A DNA stretch of 64,000 nucleotides from positions 1,612,001-1,676,000 of the forward strand of contig NZ_LN831025.1 in NCBI RefSeq assembly GCF_001457695.1, read 5' to 3'. Both the position numbers and the translations under genes were made by a program. Positions 56,177 to 64,000 of the stretch are shown here, one piece after another (positions within the stretch are counted from its first letter, which is position 1; each line of letters opens with the position of its first letter). This stretch comes from Campylobacter jejuni (GTDB lineage Bacteria; Campylobacterota; Campylobacteria; Campylobacterales; Campylobacteraceae). A model generated the notes under the pieces. The model was not told where the DNA came from, made no database searches, and saw nothing but the letters and a program-made list of their open reading frames with translations.

Positions 56177-57137
56177 AATTTTAGTGATTATAGGGCTTTT
56201 GGTAGCTTATATAATCGCTTCTTTTATAGCACTTTGCTTAGGAGATGAGAATTTAAACCCAAAAGAACTTTTTTCATATATCTTTAGCCAAGATGAAATT
56301 TTAAGACAAATCATCATAGATGGACGCTTACCACGCATTATAATGGCGATTTTAATCGGTATGCTTTTAGCTAGTAGTGGGGCTATCACTCAAAATGTAT
56401 TTTCAAATCCTATAGCTGATCCTTATATCATAGGTATAGCTTCTGCGGCAACCTTTGGAGCGGTTTTGGCGTATTTGTTAAAATTGAATGATTATTATTA
56501 TGGAATTTTAGGTTTTGTTTGCTCTGCCTTTTTTGCCCTAGGAGTTTTTAAAATTTCTTCTAAAGCTTCTATAGCGACTTTACTCATTATCGGCATAGCA
56601 GCTTCATCTTTTTTAGGAGCTTTTACTTCTTTTTTCACTTATCTTATAGGCGAGGATTCTTTTAAAATAGTCGCTTGGCTTATGGGAAATATAGGCAATG
56701 CTTCTTGGTTTCGTGTGGGAATTTTAATCTTGCCTTTAATTTTTTGTTTGTTTTATTTTTACGCTCATAAAAACGAATTAAACATACTTTTAAGCGGAGA
56801 TGATGAAGCTAGAAATCTAGGGGTAAATGCTCAAAAATTAAAGATAAATTTACTCATCGTCTCATCCTTGGCTGTATCTTTTGCGGTTGCTTTTAGCGGA
56901 CTTATAGGCTTTGTTGGACTCATCATTCCTCATACTATAAGACTTTTGCTTAAAAATTATGATAATGCCTTAGTTATCCCTTTATGTACAGCATTTGGAG
57001 GATTATTTTTACTTATTTGTGATACTTTAGCAAGAACTCTTTTAGCCCCTGTACAAATTCCGATTGGAATTTTAACTGCATTTTTTGGAGCTCCTATTTT
57101 TTTATACTTGGCTTTAAGTGCTAGGAGATTTTTATAA
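56151..57137 (+). CDS. chuB: Haem ABC transporter permease ChuB
   Basis: A 328-aa FecCD-type permease with about ten helices. Landmarks: RLPRIIMAILIGMLLASSGA, FSNPIADPYIIGIASAATFG, SGLIGFVGLIIPHTIRLLLK and PVQIPIGILTAFFGAPIFLY. The ATG at 56151 lies inside the end of chuA (26-bp overlap); longer versions would start seven codons earlier. The ribosome site is weak, suggesting translational coupling to chuA. Confidence 0.92.
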   Translation: MLNLNTHSKILVIIGLLVAYIIASFIALCLGDENLNPKELFSYIFSQDEILRQIIIDGRLPRIIMAILIGMLLASSGAITQNVFSNPIADPYIIGIASAATFGAVLAYLLKLNDYYYGILGFVCSAFFALGVFKISSKASIATLLIIGIAASSFLGAFTSFFTYLIGEDSFKIVAWLMGNIGNASWFRVGILILPLIFCLFYFYAHKNELNILLSGDDEARNLGVNAQKLKINLLIVSSLAVSFAVAFSGLIGFVGLIIPHTIRLLLKNYDNALVIPLCTAFGGLFLLICDTLARTLLAPVQIPIGILTAFFGAPIFLYLALSARRFL

Positions 57138-57913
57138 TGCTAAAAATACAAGATTTAAGCTTTGCTTATCACCAAAAAGATTTACTAAAAAACATTCATT
57201 TAGAACTTAAAAATCAGGCTTTTATAGGAATTTTAGGGCCAAATGGCTCAGGCAAAAGCACTCTTTTAAAACTTATACTTAAAAATTTAAGTCCAAATAA
57301 AGGAGAAATAAGTCTTTTTAATACAAATATCAAAGATTTTTCTCTTAAGGAATTTGCCAAAATTTGTGGCTTTGTGCCTCAAAAATCAGAATTAAACACC
57401 CCTTTAAAAGTCATCGATGTGCTTTTAATGAGTAAATATGCGAATTTAAAACACGCTTTTAGTTCTTATTCTAAAGAAGATATTTTAGAAATTAAAGAAT
57501 TTGCTAAGGATTTAAGACTTGAAAATTTTCTAGAAAGAAGCATACTTTCTTTAAGTGGGGGTGAATTTCAAAGAATGCTTTTAGCAAGAGCTTTGCTTAA
57601 AAAGCCAAAAATTCTTTTTTTAGATGAACCCACTTCAGCCCTTGATTTAAACTATGCTATAGAGCTTTTAAGCCTTTGCGAAAAACGAGTTAAAGAAAAA
57701 AATATAGCCGTTGTTGCTATCTTGCATGATTTAAATTTAGCTTCTATGTTTTGCGATAAAATCCTTTTTTTAAAAGAAGGGGAAATAAAGTATTTTGGAA
57801 CGAGTAAAGAGCTTTTTACTCAAGAAATTTTAAAAGAAATTTATGATTTAAACTGCGAGATTATTTATAAAAATTCTAAACCTTATATTTTAGCTTTAAA
57901 GGAGAAAAAATGA
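57137..57913 (+). CDS. chuC: Haem ABC transporter ATP-binding protein ChuC
   Basis: A 258-aa ATPase with Walker A GPNGSGKST, signature LSGGEFQRMLLARALL, Walker B ILFLDEPTSALD and switch histidine AILHDLNLAS. It energises ChuB. The start shares a base with the chuB stop and the end overlaps chuD by 4 bp. Confidence 0.94.
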   Translation: MLKIQDLSFAYHQKDLLKNIHLELKNQAFIGILGPNGSGKSTLLKLILKNLSPNKGEISLFNTNIKDFSLKEFAKICGFVPQKSELNTPLKVIDVLLMSKYANLKHAFSSYSKEDILEIKEFAKDLRLENFLERSILSLSGGEFQRMLLARALLKKPKILFLDEPTSALDLNYAIELLSLCEKRVKEKNIAVVAILHDLNLASMFCDKILFLKEGEIKYFGTSKELFTQEILKEIYDLNCEIIYKNSKPYILALKEKK

Positions 57914-58716
57914 AAAAAATTTTAATTATTATGAGTTTGTTTTTAATCACACTAAATGCAAAAGAACGCCTTGTAGTGCTTGATCCTGCAAGCATAGAAA
58001 CCCTTTTTATGCTTAAGGCTGAAGATCAAATCGTAGGCATTGCCACTTTACAACACTCAAATATCTATCCTAAAGATCAAACCTCAAAACTTACAAGCGT
58101 AGGCACTTTTTCAAATCCTTCACTTGAAAAAATAGTAGCATTAAAACCAAGTTTGGTGATTTTAAGCTCTTATTCTTTAAATTTAGAAGAAGGACTTAAA
58201 AATTTTGGTATCAAAAGCATCAATTTAAAAGCCGAGCATTTAGAAGATATAACAAAAAATATCACAACCTTAGGTCAAATCACGAAAAAAGAAAAAGAAG
58301 CAGAGCTTTTAAAACAAGAATTTAACCAAAAATTTAAAAAATTAAGCGATAAACCCCTAAATAAAAGTGCGATTTATCTTTATTCTAGCAACCCTTTAAT
58401 GGCCTTTAATGATAATTCTTTAATAGCTGATATTTTAAGACTCATAGGGATTAAAAATTTAAGTCCGCAAAGTCAAATTTCAAGACCTGTTATATCAGCA
58501 GAATATATACTGAAACAAAATCCAGACATACTCATTCTTGGAATGAATGCCAAAAACAATCTTTTAGATACAAATGCTTTATTGAAAAATACCAAAGCAG
58601 TTAAAACAGGAAGTATTTATTTTAACAAAGATACACCTATATTATTACGCCTTAGTCCTAAGATAATAGATAGAATTCAAGAATTTAAAACAAAGCTAGA
58701 AAATAACAATTTTTAA
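57910..58716 (+). CDS. chuD: Periplasmic haem-binding protein ChuD
   Basis: A 268-aa class III (TroA/BtuF-like) binding protein with signal peptide MKKILIIMSLFLITLNAK. The fold shows LDPASIETLFMLKAEDQIVG and SNPSLEKIVALKPSLVILSS. It hands haem to ChuBC. Its stop overlaps the convergent radical-SAM gene by 4 bp, so no terminator separates them. Confidence 0.92.
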   Translation: MKKILIIMSLFLITLNAKERLVVLDPASIETLFMLKAEDQIVGIATLQHSNIYPKDQTSKLTSVGTFSNPSLEKIVALKPSLVILSSYSLNLEEGLKNFGIKSINLKAEHLEDITKNITTLGQITKKEKEAELLKQEFNQKFKKLSDKPLNKSAIYLYSSNPLMAFNDNSLIADILRLIGIKNLSPQSQISRPVISAEYILKQNPDILILGMNAKNNLLDTNALLKNTKAVKTGSIYFNKDTPILLRLSPKIIDRIQEFKTKLENNNF

Positions 58717-59570
58717 TCACCCAATCTTGCTTTAAAAAATTCGCAAGTTTGACAAAGTTTTTCTATGCGTTTATCTTCTTCAAAAGCTTTTTTCATCATC
58801 TTTATACGCGATGATTTAAAAAGCTTATCAAAGTTATTTTCAAAAACATTTCCCAAGTTAATATCTGCTTTAGTATCCAAACAGCAAGGCACTAAACTTC
58901 CATCACTTAAAATCCCAATTTGCTCTTTTAAAGCATGACATTTTCCTTTTTTATAAAGGGGTTCATCTTTTAAATTTGGCCATTTAAAAAGTTTATTTTG
59001 ATGAAGCAAAATATGTCTTTGCAAGCGATTTTTACTTAAGTTTGTATCGATCTTAACTTCAAATTCTTTAGCTAAAAACTCATAAATTTTTAAATTTGAC
59101 TTAGGTGCTTTAAAATTAGCATCTAAATTCCAAAGTCTTAGATTGATAAAAGAAAGGCTTTTTTGCTCTAAATGCTTTTTGCAAAGTTCTAAAATAGGCT
59201 TAAAATACTGTTCTAAAGAAATTTTGCTTTGACTTAAAAAAGACATTAAAGAAATATTGATTTGATGGATATTCTCATACCCTAACAATAAAGCTTGATT
59301 TTTAGAATTTAGATAAAAGCCACTTGTAGTGATTTCAAGTTTCATAGCTTCATCTTTTGCGATTTTTAGATAATTTTCCAAATTAGGTAAAAGCAAAGGA
59401 TCGCCCAAAAGATGAAAGGTAAAAAGCTCAGCTTTATTAGAAATTTCATAAGCTAAGTTTTGAAATTTTTCTTCACTCATTACCCCGCGAATTCCTTTTT
59501 GAGAAGGACAAAAATCACATTTTAAACCACAAATATCACTTAATTCTATATATATTTTTTTAAATTTCAT
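58713..59570 (-). CDS. Radical SAM protein with SPASM-like C-terminal domain (Cj1618c type)
   Basis: A 285-aa protein. The radical SAM cluster motif is IELSDICGLKCDFCPSQ (CxxxCxxC), followed by a TIM-barrel-like core (FHLLGDPLLLPNLENYLKIA). C-terminal cysteines (CHALKEQIGILSDGSLVPCC; CQTCEFF) suggest an auxiliary Fe-S cluster of the SPASM/Twitch type. Substrate unknown; relatives modify peptides or small molecules. The ATG at 59570 has an AGGAAA site; a reading 20 codons longer is open upstream but has no such site. Confidence 0.82.
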   Translation of the reverse strand: MKFKKIYIELSDICGLKCDFCPSQKGIRGVMSEEKFQNLAYEISNKAELFTFHLLGDPLLLPNLENYLKIAKDEAMKLEITTSGFYLNSKNQALLLGYENIHQINISLMSFLSQSKISLEQYFKPILELCKKHLEQKSLSFINLRLWNLDANFKAPKSNLKIYEFLAKEFEVKIDTNLSKNRLQRHILLHQNKLFKWPNLKDEPLYKKGKCHALKEQIGILSDGSLVPCCLDTKADINLGNVFENNFDKLFKSSRIKMMKKAFEEDKRIEKLCQTCEFFKARLGD

Positions 59571-59698
59571 TATATTTCCTAGAGTAAACATTTTACCAAA
59601 ATTTATGAAATTTATTAAAATATGTAACATTTTTATCGATATTTTTATCTTTTTTATTTCTCTTCTTTATTTTTAAATATATTAAACAAAAATCACAC

Positions 59699-59704
59699 TA
59701 TACT
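59699..59704 (+). promoter_or_regulatory. -10 element upstream of kgtP
   Basis: TATACT, 32 bases before the kgtP ATG, with AAGGAAGG as ribosome site. Confidence 0.5.
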
Positions 59705-59735
59705 TAAATAAAAATCTAAAATTAAGGAAGGGTTT

Positions 59736-60995
59736 ATGCAAGAGCTTACTCGCACGAAAAAAATTCGCTCTATTATTGCTGCAAGTAGCGGAAATTTAGT
59801 AGAGTGGTTTGATTTTTATATCTATGCTTTTACAGCAACTTATTTTGCTCATACTTTTTCAACTTCAGATAATCCTGTTATCCAGCAAATCAATGCCTTT
59901 GGGGTTTTTGCAGCAGGGTTTTTTATGCGTCCTATAGGCTCTTGGCTTTTTGGCTCTTTAGCTGATAAAGTAGGTCGTAAAAAATCTATGGTTATATCAG
60001 TGGTTTTAATGGCTTTGGGCTCTTTTATGATAGCAGCCTTACCAAGCAAAGATACAGTGGGCGATCTTGCTATTATCTTACTTTTAATAGCAAGACTCAT
60101 TCAAGGTCTTAGTGTAGGCGGGGAGTATGGCATAGCAGCTACTTATCTTTCAGAACTTGCTACAGAAGGAAAACGCGGTTTTTACTCATCTTTTCAGTAT
60201 GTAACACTAATAGGTGGTCAACTTTTGGCCGTTGCAAGCATTAGTATAATGTTTTTATTTTTTAGCATTGATGATATGAAAGATTATACTTGGAGAATAC
60301 TTTTTGTAATAGGCGGAATTTTAGCACTAGGCTCGCTTTTTGTAAGAAAAATGATGAATGAAAGTGCTACAAAACTTCACCAGCATGAAGATCGTGGTAC
60401 TTTAAAAGCATTATGCAAATCTTGGAAACCTTTTTTAATGGTGCTTGGGGTTACTTCTGGAGGTTCTTTAGCTTTTTATACTATTACAACTTATACTAAA
60501 ACTTTTATGGAAAATACGGGTATGGATAAAATGCTTGTTAATAATCTTTTCTTAGGTGCTTTATTTATACTAATGATCATTCAACCTCTTTTTGGATATA
60601 TAGGAGATAAAATAGGACACAAACGATCTTTAATTGTATTTTGTATTTTGGCATTGGTAGGAATTTATCCTATTTTTTCACTTATAGCCAATAACGCACA
60701 AAATAATCCTTCTTTGACATTTATGTTGGTGGTATTATTGTTTGTTATTTTAAGTTTTTATACTTCAGTTGCTGGGATTTTTAAAGCAAAACTTTTTCCT
60801 GAACATGTAAGAGCTTTAGGGACAGGTTTGGGTTATGCTATTTCAAATGCTGTTTTTGGAGGATCTGCTCCTTGGGTTGCTTTACAATTTAAAAATGCAG
60901 GTATAGAAAATGGCTTTTTTATCTATATAGCTATTTTTACAATCATCATGCTTATAGCTACTTTATGTTTGCCTAAAAAATCAGAGCTTAATTAA
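59736..60995 (+). CDS. kgtP: Dicarboxylate (alpha-ketoglutarate) MFS transporter
   Basis: A 419-aa twelve-helix transporter of the metabolite:H+ symporter family. Seen: ASSGNLVEWFDFYIYAFTAT, SLADKVGRKKSMVISVVLMA, LLIARLIQGLSVGGEYGIAA and FKAKLFPEHVRALGTGLGYA. The match to the KgtP branch (2-oxoglutarate uptake) is by position and overall similarity; the substrate is inferred. A separate family member is at 26472. Its 3' end overlaps mutY by 15 bp on the other strand. Confidence 0.88.
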   Translation: MQELTRTKKIRSIIAASSGNLVEWFDFYIYAFTATYFAHTFSTSDNPVIQQINAFGVFAAGFFMRPIGSWLFGSLADKVGRKKSMVISVVLMALGSFMIAALPSKDTVGDLAIILLLIARLIQGLSVGGEYGIAATYLSELATEGKRGFYSSFQYVTLIGGQLLAVASISIMFLFFSIDDMKDYTWRILFVIGGILALGSLFVRKMMNESATKLHQHEDRGTLKALCKSWKPFLMVLGVTSGGSLAFYTITTYTKTFMENTGMDKMLVNNLFLGALFILMIIQPLFGYIGDKIGHKRSLIVFCILALVGIYPIFSLIANNAQNNPSLTFMLVVLLFVILSFYTSVAGIFKAKLFPEHVRALGTGLGYAISNAVFGGSAPWVALQFKNAGIENGFFIYIAIFTIIMLIATLCLPKKSELN

Positions 60996-62000
60996 TTTTA
61001 ACGCTTTTAAAGAAAGTGCCGAAAGTGCAGTACTTTCTAACTCTTTTAAGGTTTTAAATTCATAATTTTTATTTTCATTATTTAAAATTTGATGATAAAC
61101 CTTGATATTAAGTTTATACTTAGTATAGCTGTGCTTAAACTCCCCTACAAAACTCATATCTTTAGAAAGTTTATACCCTCCTTCTTTAAAAAAAGGAAAA
61201 TTATACATACCCTTATAAAGCTTATCTTGATTTTGCCCTATGGCAAATTTTTTATTAAATTCAAACAAAAAAAGATTTAAATTTACACTCTCATAAAGTA
61301 TTTTTTTAGCTCTTGGATAAAGCTCTGTATGAAATTTGCCTTGACAAAAATCATACAAAGGACAAATCCCACACTTTGCATTTTTACTCACACAAACCAA
61401 AGCCCCTATATCAAGCAAAGCTTGGTTATGATCAAAGGCATGATTTACATTTAAAAGCTCTTTAGCTCTTTTTTCAAGTTCTTTCATGCTAGGATTTTCC
61501 AAAGCAAAAAGACGAGAAAGCACACGGCGTATATTGCCATCAACAAAAGAAACCTTTTGATCATAACCAAAACAAGCTATAGCTCCTGCTGTATAAGCTC
61601 CTATACCGCTTAATTTTTTTAGATCCTCAACTTCTTTGGGTAATTTAGCCCCAAACTTATCCACACATTCTAAAGCTGCCTTTTTTAAATTTCTAGCACG
61701 AGTGTAATAACCAAGTCCTTGCCAAGCCTTTAAAAGCTCATCTTCATTAGCATTAGCCAAACTTTCTAAAGTAGGAAATTTTTGCAAAAAAGGGAAATAA
61801 AACCTTTCCAAAACTGATTTAACTTGAGTTTGCTGAAGCATAATTTCACTGATATAAACCCCATAAGCTCTATCAATATGCTTTAAACTTTCATCACAAT
61901 TTTGACTTTGCAAATTACGCCAAGGTAAAGTTTTGCGTCCATTTTTTTCATACCAAAGAAGTAAATTTTCTTGTAGTTTTTCAAGCTCTTTTTTTTGCAT
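60981..62000 (-). CDS. mutY: A/G-specific adenine glycosylase MutY
   Basis: A 339-aa base-excision repair enzyme that removes A opposite 8-oxoG. Seen: LPWRNLQSQ, AYGVYISEIMLQQTQVKSVL with the catalytic glutamate, the helix-hairpin-helix LSGIGAYTAGAIACFGYDQK, and the 4Fe-4S cysteines in CVSKNAKCGICPLYDFC. The C-terminal Nudix-like domain for 8-oxoG recognition is present (about 230-339). Confidence 0.94.
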   Translation of the reverse strand: MQKKELEKLQENLLLWYEKNGRKTLPWRNLQSQNCDESLKHIDRAYGVYISEIMLQQTQVKSVLERFYFPFLQKFPTLESLANANEDELLKAWQGLGYYTRARNLKKAALECVDKFGAKLPKEVEDLKKLSGIGAYTAGAIACFGYDQKVSFVDGNIRRVLSRLFALENPSMKELEKRAKELLNVNHAFDHNQALLDIGALVCVSKNAKCGICPLYDFCQGKFHTELYPRAKKILYESVNLNLFLFEFNKKFAIGQNQDKLYKGMYNFPFFKEGGYKLSKDMSFVGEFKHSYTKYKLNIKVYHQILNNENKNYEFKTLKELESTALSALSLKALKLIKL

Positions 62001-62072
62001 AAATGAGAGTATAACAAAAAATTTTAAAATTTTTTGCTAAAATTAGCTCAAATTAAATTATTAAGGATATCC

Positions 62073-62825
62073 ATGTTAGCTTTTTTTAAAGGTTTAGGTA
62101 TAGGTTTTTTATGTTTATTACTTTTTGTTGCAGGAGTAGTTTTTAATGTAGAATTTTTAGGCAAAAAAGACTCTAATCATGATTTATATTTTTCAAGAAA
62201 TATAGAAGTAAGCAATACACTAAAACCCGATATTTTATATGCAAATATTAATTTTTGGGCAAATGAAAATTTAAGTTCAAAAATTACATTAGACAATAGT
62301 GAAAAAGCTGAAATCACAAATACTTTCAATCAAATTTTAGAACGCTCAAAAAAAGAAAATTTTTGTAGCGGAGGAAGTTTTTCTTTAGAACCTAATTTTT
62401 CCTATAAAGATGGTATACAAACTCCAAAAGGTCAAAGATTTGATGCGAATTTAGAATGTGAATTTAAAGAAAACCAACTTGCAGATTTTAACAATCTTTT
62501 AAATGACATCAATTCTATCATAGCTAAAAATAATTTCATCAGCGTTTCAACACCAGCTATACAAACAAAATTTTCAAAAGATACACTAAACAACAACAAA
62601 GAAAATCTCTACAAAGAGCTTTTAAAAACATCATACGAATATGAAAAAACTTACTCTTTAGATCTTAATAAAACTTGTGTATTGAAAAATTTACAAGTAA
62701 ATGCCAATACCAATATCGCACCTAGAATGCTAAATGCAAAATCTGATAATATAGAACTTTCATCTCCAATTATCAGCGAAAAAGAACAAATTTTAAACGC
62801 GAAAGCTTTATTTATTTGCAAATAA
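62073..62825 (+). CDS. Exported SIMPL-like (DUF541) protein (Cj1621 type)
   Basis: A 250-aa protein with an N-terminal membrane anchor or signal (MLAFFKGLGIGFLCLLLFVA). The rest resembles SIMPL/DUF541 domains: SRNIEVSNTLKPDILYANIN at the start of the domain, then alternating strands and helices; three cysteines (in NFCSGGS, LECEF and KTCVLK) and a terminal cysteine could form disulfides. Role unknown; probably envelope-associated. The ATG at 62073 has an AAGGAT site; an in-frame TTG upstream has none. Confidence 0.7.
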   Translation: MLAFFKGLGIGFLCLLLFVAGVVFNVEFLGKKDSNHDLYFSRNIEVSNTLKPDILYANINFWANENLSSKITLDNSEKAEITNTFNQILERSKKENFCSGGSFSLEPNFSYKDGIQTPKGQRFDANLECEFKENQLADFNNLLNDINSIIAKNNFISVSTPAIQTKFSKDTLNNNKENLYKELLKTSYEYEKTYSLDLNKTCVLKNLQVNANTNIAPRMLNAKSDNIELSSPIISEKEQILNAKALFICK

Positions 62826-62831
62826 CTTAAG

Positions 62832-62862
62832 GCAAAATAAACTCCTTTTAAGTTTATTTTGC
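62832..62862 (+). terminator. Hairpin between the SIMPL-like gene and the tRNA cluster
   Basis: GCAAAATAAACT and AGTTTATTTTGC form a perfect 12-bp stem around CCTTTTA. It is 7 bases after the stop codon and directly precedes the tRNA promoter. Confidence 0.7.
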
Positions 62863-62868
62863 TATACT
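62863..62868 (+). promoter_or_regulatory. -10 element of the tRNA cluster
   Basis: TATACT directly behind the hairpin and 29 bases before the first tRNA base. The four tRNA genes follow with short spacers and probably share this transcript. Confidence 0.55.
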
Positions 62869-62896
62869 TTTATCTTCAAATCTTTCAGAAATTTAT

Positions 62897-62971
62897 GCGG
62901 GAATAGCTCAGGGGTAGAGCACAACCTTGCCAAGGTTGGGGTCGCGAGTTCGAATCTCGTTTCCCGCTCCA
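62897..62971 (+). tRNA. tRNA-Gly (GCC)
   Basis: A 75-base cloverleaf with encoded CCA. Acceptor GCGGGAA pairs with TTCCCGC, the T arm holds GTTCGAATC, and the anticodon loop CTTGCCAAG gives GCC. Confidence 0.97.
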
Positions 62972-62980
62972 TAATCACCC

Positions 62981-63069
62981 GCCCGGGTGGTGGAATTGGT
63001 AGACACAAGGGACTTAAAATCCCTCGGAATTTTTCTTCCGTGCCGGTTCAAGTCCGGCCTCGGGCACCA
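62981..63069 (+). tRNA. tRNA-Leu (TAA)
   Basis: An 89-base class II tRNA with a long variable arm (around CGGAATTTTTCTTCCG) and encoded CCA. Acceptor GCCCGGG pairs with CTCGGGC (one G-T pair). The anticodon loop CTTAAAA gives TAA. Confidence 0.97.
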
Positions 63070-63087
63070 CTTTTTCAACATTATCAG

Positions 63088-63161
63088 GGCGACATAGCCA
63101 AGCGGTAAGGCATGGGCCTGCAAAGCCTTGATCTCCGGTTCGAATCCGGATGTCGCCTCCA
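63088..63161 (+). tRNA. tRNA-Cys (GCA)
   Basis: A 74-base cloverleaf with encoded CCA. Acceptor GGCGACA pairs with TGTCGCC, and the anticodon loop CTGCAAA gives GCA. Confidence 0.97.
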
Positions 63162-63182
63162 AAAGGCAAAACTTTACTTTAT

Positions 63183-63270
63183 CGGGAGATGGCTGAGTGG
63201 TCGAAAGCGGCGGTCTTGAAAACCGTTGAGGGTCACACCTCCAGGGGTTCGAATCCCTTTCTCCCGGCCA
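63183..63270 (+). tRNA. tRNA-Ser (TGA)
   Basis: An 88-base class II tRNA with a long variable arm and encoded CCA. Acceptor CGGGAGA pairs with TCTCCCG, and the anticodon loop CTTGAAA gives TGA. Confidence 0.97.
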
Positions 63271-63329
63271 CCAAGACTTTCTAGTTTATTAAGCTTATAT
63301 CATTCCTGAAATTATAAAGGATACTACAA

Positions 63330-63434
63330 ATGAAAAATAATACTTCGGTCTTACTATTTTTGTTATATCCTAAAAAACTTAGAAAAACTATGACTAATAT
63401 AATTAAAAATAAGAAATACAAATGGAAAATTTAG
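63330..63434 (+). CDS. Small basic ORF, 34 aa, unknown
   Basis: MKNNTSVLLFLLYPKKLRKT followed by a lysine-rich tail, with AAAGGAT before the ATG. A short hydrophobic start and strongly basic end could be a small membrane-binding peptide, or the start of a truncated gene. It lies in the 234-bp gap between tRNA-Ser and ribD, which otherwise shows only A/T-rich sequence. Not recognised. Confidence 0.35.
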   Translation: MKNNTSVLLFLLYPKKLRKTMTNIIKNKKYKWKI

Positions 63435-63504
63435 AATTTATTATTTTAAAACAAAAATATAAAATTTTAAAAATATGTCAAATTTTAAAATACAAGGTAG
63501 CTAA

Positions 63505-64000
63505 ATGAAAGAATTTTATATGAATTTAGCTTTAAATGAGGCTTGGAAATATCAGTTTTTAACCTATCCAAATCCAGCCGTAGGCTGTGTAATCTTAGAT
63601 AAAAATGAAAAAATTTTAGCCATAAAAGCTCATGAAAAAGCTGGATTGGCTCATGCAGAACTTAATGCCATAGCTCATGCTTTTAAAAGCTTAAGACCTG
63701 AAATTTCATTGCCTAAAGAAGTAAACGCCTTACATGAGTTTATTTGCAAAAACCATCAAGGTGTATTTAAAGATAGTATAGCTTTTGTCACACTTGAGCC
63801 TTGCTCTCATCAAGGAAAAACGCCTCCTTGCGCAAAACTCTTTAGCGAGCTAGGTTTTAAAAAAATTTTCATCAGCGTTAAAGATGAAAATAAAATCGCA
63901 AGTGGTGGAGCTGAATTTTTAAAAAAACAAGGCATAGAAGTTGAATTTGACATACTTAAAGAAGAAGGAAAAAAACTTTTAAAACCTTTTTTAAAATGGC
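63505..64000 (+). CDS. ribD: Riboflavin biosynthesis deaminase RibD, N-terminal part
   Basis: Open from the ATG at 63505 to the window edge (165 codons). The deaminase domain is clear: TYPNPAVGCVILDKNEKILA, the zinc histidine and catalytic glutamate in GLAHAELNAIAHA, and the zinc cysteines in LEPCSHQGKTPPCAKLF. The reductase half lies beyond the window. Ribosome site is weak (ACAAGGTAG). An insert between the two zinc motifs (about residues 60-90) is longer than in E. coli RibD as I recall it. Confidence 0.9.
   Translation, partial: MKEFYMNLALNEAWKYQFLTYPNPAVGCVILDKNEKILAIKAHEKAGLAHAELNAIAHAFKSLRPEISLPKEVNALHEFICKNHQGVFKDSIAFVTLEPCSHQGKTPPCAKLFSELGFKKIFISVKDENKIASGGAEFLKKQGIEVEFDILKEEGKKLLKPFLKW

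Noticed and set aside
62908-63162. Minus-strand open frame of 84 codons
   Set aside because: It runs antisense through three tRNA genes with perfect cloverleafs; such spurious proteins are a known annotation error.
1-64000. CRISPR array
   Set aside because: No set of regularly spaced repeats of 24-40 bases was seen anywhere, and no cas-like gene is present.

Overview
The window is AT-rich, gene-dense chromosomal DNA from a thermophilic Campylobacter, almost certainly Campylobacter jejuni. The gene order and proteins match the C. jejuni Cj1564-Cj1622 region: end of tlp3, pflA, the nuo operon, the nik nickel importer, the lactate dehydrogenase gene, cgb, the alpha-operon ribosomal genes, the his operon, dapD-mrp-ispDF, the chu haem-uptake genes, kgtP, mutY, four tRNAs and ribD. 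Promoters have the Campylobacter form (extended or plain TATAAT-like -10, no clear -35). Locus names of the Cj type are from my memory of the reference genome, not from a search.

Layout: 1-3190 holds a chemoreceptor end and, convergent with it, pflA. 3212-16577 (minus strand) is a 14-gene complex I operon, in which two unrelated genes stand where nuoE and nuoF should be. 16690-21315 (minus) is the Nik ABC importer. 21425-27767 holds a large FAD/Fe-S lactate dehydrogenase, the NO-detoxifying globin cgb with an NssR-like operator, a SyrD-type exporter and an MFS transporter. 27785-32306 is a strain-variable insertion. 32463-33259 is a broken metallo-beta-lactamase-fold gene. 33347-36657 is infA-rpmJ-rpsM-rpsK-rpsD-rpoA-rplQ. 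36830-45583 is the his operon, interrupted by a HinfI-type restriction-modification pair and by a HARE-HTH/PD-(D/E)xK gene. 45607-53093 is housekeeping plus an atypical response regulator. 53107-58716 is the divergent chuZ / chuABCD haem system. 58713-64000 holds a radical-SAM gene, kgtP, mutY, a SIMPL-like protein, tRNA-Gly, -Leu, -Cys, -Ser and the start of ribD.

The most unusual content is the 4.6-kb insertion between the Cj1588c-type MFS gene and infA. It is bounded by an exact 86-bp direct repeat copied from the 5' end of the MFS gene. It carries a 136-aa unknown protein, a 577-aa protein combining an HNH-type nuclease motif with several membrane segments, a translationally coupled 278-aa coiled-coil protein with a C-terminal membrane anchor, and the wreck of a WYL-type regulator. 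I propose this as a candidate membrane-anchored nuclease defence system; that function is inference. The his operon also carries nuclease cargo: the R-M pair sits between two copies of a 14-bp stretch (the hisB/hisH start-stop junction), and its endonuclease appears to have a frameshifted C-terminus.
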